Source of the DNA: Pseudomonas sp.
Lineage (GTDB): Bacteria > Pseudomonadota > Gammaproteobacteria > Pseudomonadales > Pseudomonadaceae
Direction of reading: 5' to 3'
NCBI GenBank assembly: GCA_026398835.1
Contig: JAPLSD010000754.1
Span: 1-13,828 of the forward strand
Length of the DNA: 13,828 bases
Shown: positions 13,437-13,828 of the stretch, piece after piece
How the letters are laid out: each line of letters begins with the position of its first letter
Numbering within the stretch: position 1 is the stretch's first letter
The notes under the pieces: model-generated
What the model saw: only the letters and a program-made list of their open reading frames with translations
Database searches by the model: none
Told to the model about the DNA's origin: nothing
Translations under genes and position numbers: made by a program

Positions 13437-13828
13437 TTAGTGCAGGCCTTGAATATAGCTGGACACCGCTTCAATATCCTTGTTGCTCAATTTGGCCGCG
13501 ATGGTTTGCATGATCTTCGTGTCGCCGTCGTTGGTGCGATTGCCTTCACGGAAGTCGGTCAACTGCTTGGCAGCATACTGAGCGTGCTGGCCGCCCAGGT
13601 GCGGGAAGCCTGCAGCAGCATTGCCTGCGCCGTTAGGCGAGTGGCAGCCCGTGCACGAAGGCATGCCTTTATCCAGATTGCCACCACGGAACAGTTCTTC
13701 ACCGCGAGCCACGAATTTGGGATCGGCTGCTCCGACGCTGCCCTTCTGGCTGGCGAAGTAGGCGGAGAGATCAGCCAGATCCTGATCGCTCAGGTTGGTC
13801 AGCAGGCCGGTCATTTCCAGGACGGTGC
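13437..13828 (-). CDS. cc4: Cytochrome c4, diheme periplasmic electron carrier (N-terminal part outside window)
   Basis: The frame is open to the window edge; the ATG at 13814 is internal, since coding continues upstream (TVLE before it). The visible 130 residues cover the end of the first heme domain and the whole second one. CTGCH is the heme c attachment site, with its histidine as axial ligand. The Met in KIMQTIAAKLS is the probable sixth ligand of heme 2, and the Met of LEMTGLL may serve heme 1. Cytochrome c4 passes electrons from the bc1 complex toward terminal oxidases. It ends 93 bases before a strong terminator, and its place beside dsbA matches P. aeruginosa PA5490. Confidence 0.92.
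   Translation of the reverse strand, partial: TVLEMTGLLTNLSDQDLADLSAYFASQKGSVGAADPKFVARGEELFRGGNLDKGMPSCTGCHSPNGAGNAAAGFPHLGGQHAQYAAKQLTDFREGNRTNDGDTKIMQTIAAKLSNKDIEAVSSYIQGLH

Noticed and set aside
1..13828. Mobile element, integrase, tRNA attachment site or CRISPR array
   Set aside because: No transposase or integrase frame, no tRNA-like fold, and no regularly spaced repeats were seen, so the mode of entry of the lipase cassette remains unknown.

Overview
The window looks like chromosomal DNA of a fluorescent-type Pseudomonas. The order algB-kinB-[insert]-ampDh2-dgcH-EEP gene-dsbA-cytochrome c4 matches, from memory, the P. aeruginosa PA5483-PA5490 neighbourhood. Key residues fall almost exactly where they do in P. 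aeruginosa: AlgB Asp59, and KinB His387 against His385 there. Coding density is high, with moderate GC in the genes and two AT-richer intergenic stretches.

Layout. Positions 1-138 hold the 3' end of an unrecognised + strand reading frame. Positions 139-468 are an AT-rich, repeat-rich control region ending in a candidate AlgU-type promoter for algB. Next, on the + strand, come algB (sigma-54-type response regulator) and kinB (its membrane histidine kinase/phosphatase), 10 bp apart. Every later gene lies on the minus strand. Read in the direction of transcription, from right to left, these are: cytochrome c4 (cut by the window edge) and its terminator; then dsbA, an endonuclease/exonuclease/phosphatase-family gene and the diguanylate cyclase dgcH, closely packed or overlapping; then the peptidoglycan amidase lipoprotein ampDh2; then a CSS-EAL phosphodiesterase; and finally an accessory module at 3678-6680.

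The accessory module encodes a DUF2235/Tle1-like lipase with an intact Ser-Asp-His triad and a charged, repeat-bearing N-terminus. It is followed by two tandem, nearly identical lipoproteins (DUF2931-like) that are best read as immunity proteins. This resembles a type VI secretion phospholipase effector-immunity cassette placed between kinB and the ampDh2 block. The duplication covers the lipoprotein gene body exactly, and substitutions cluster in a few patches.

How the genes may work together. AlgB/KinB controls alginate and surface lifestyle. DgcH and the CSS-EAL protein make and degrade c-di-GMP, which alginate polymerisation also needs. DsbA provides periplasmic thiol oxidation and may bear on the CSS domain. 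AmpDh2 acts on peptidoglycan. Control elements that stand out are a 10-bp inverted repeat directly upstream of ampDh2, mutually exclusive hairpins in the dsbA leader, two hairpins that carry a stop codon in the loop, and a hairpin plus Rsm-like site at the lipase start. I saw no tRNA, rRNA, CRISPR, transposase or integrase.
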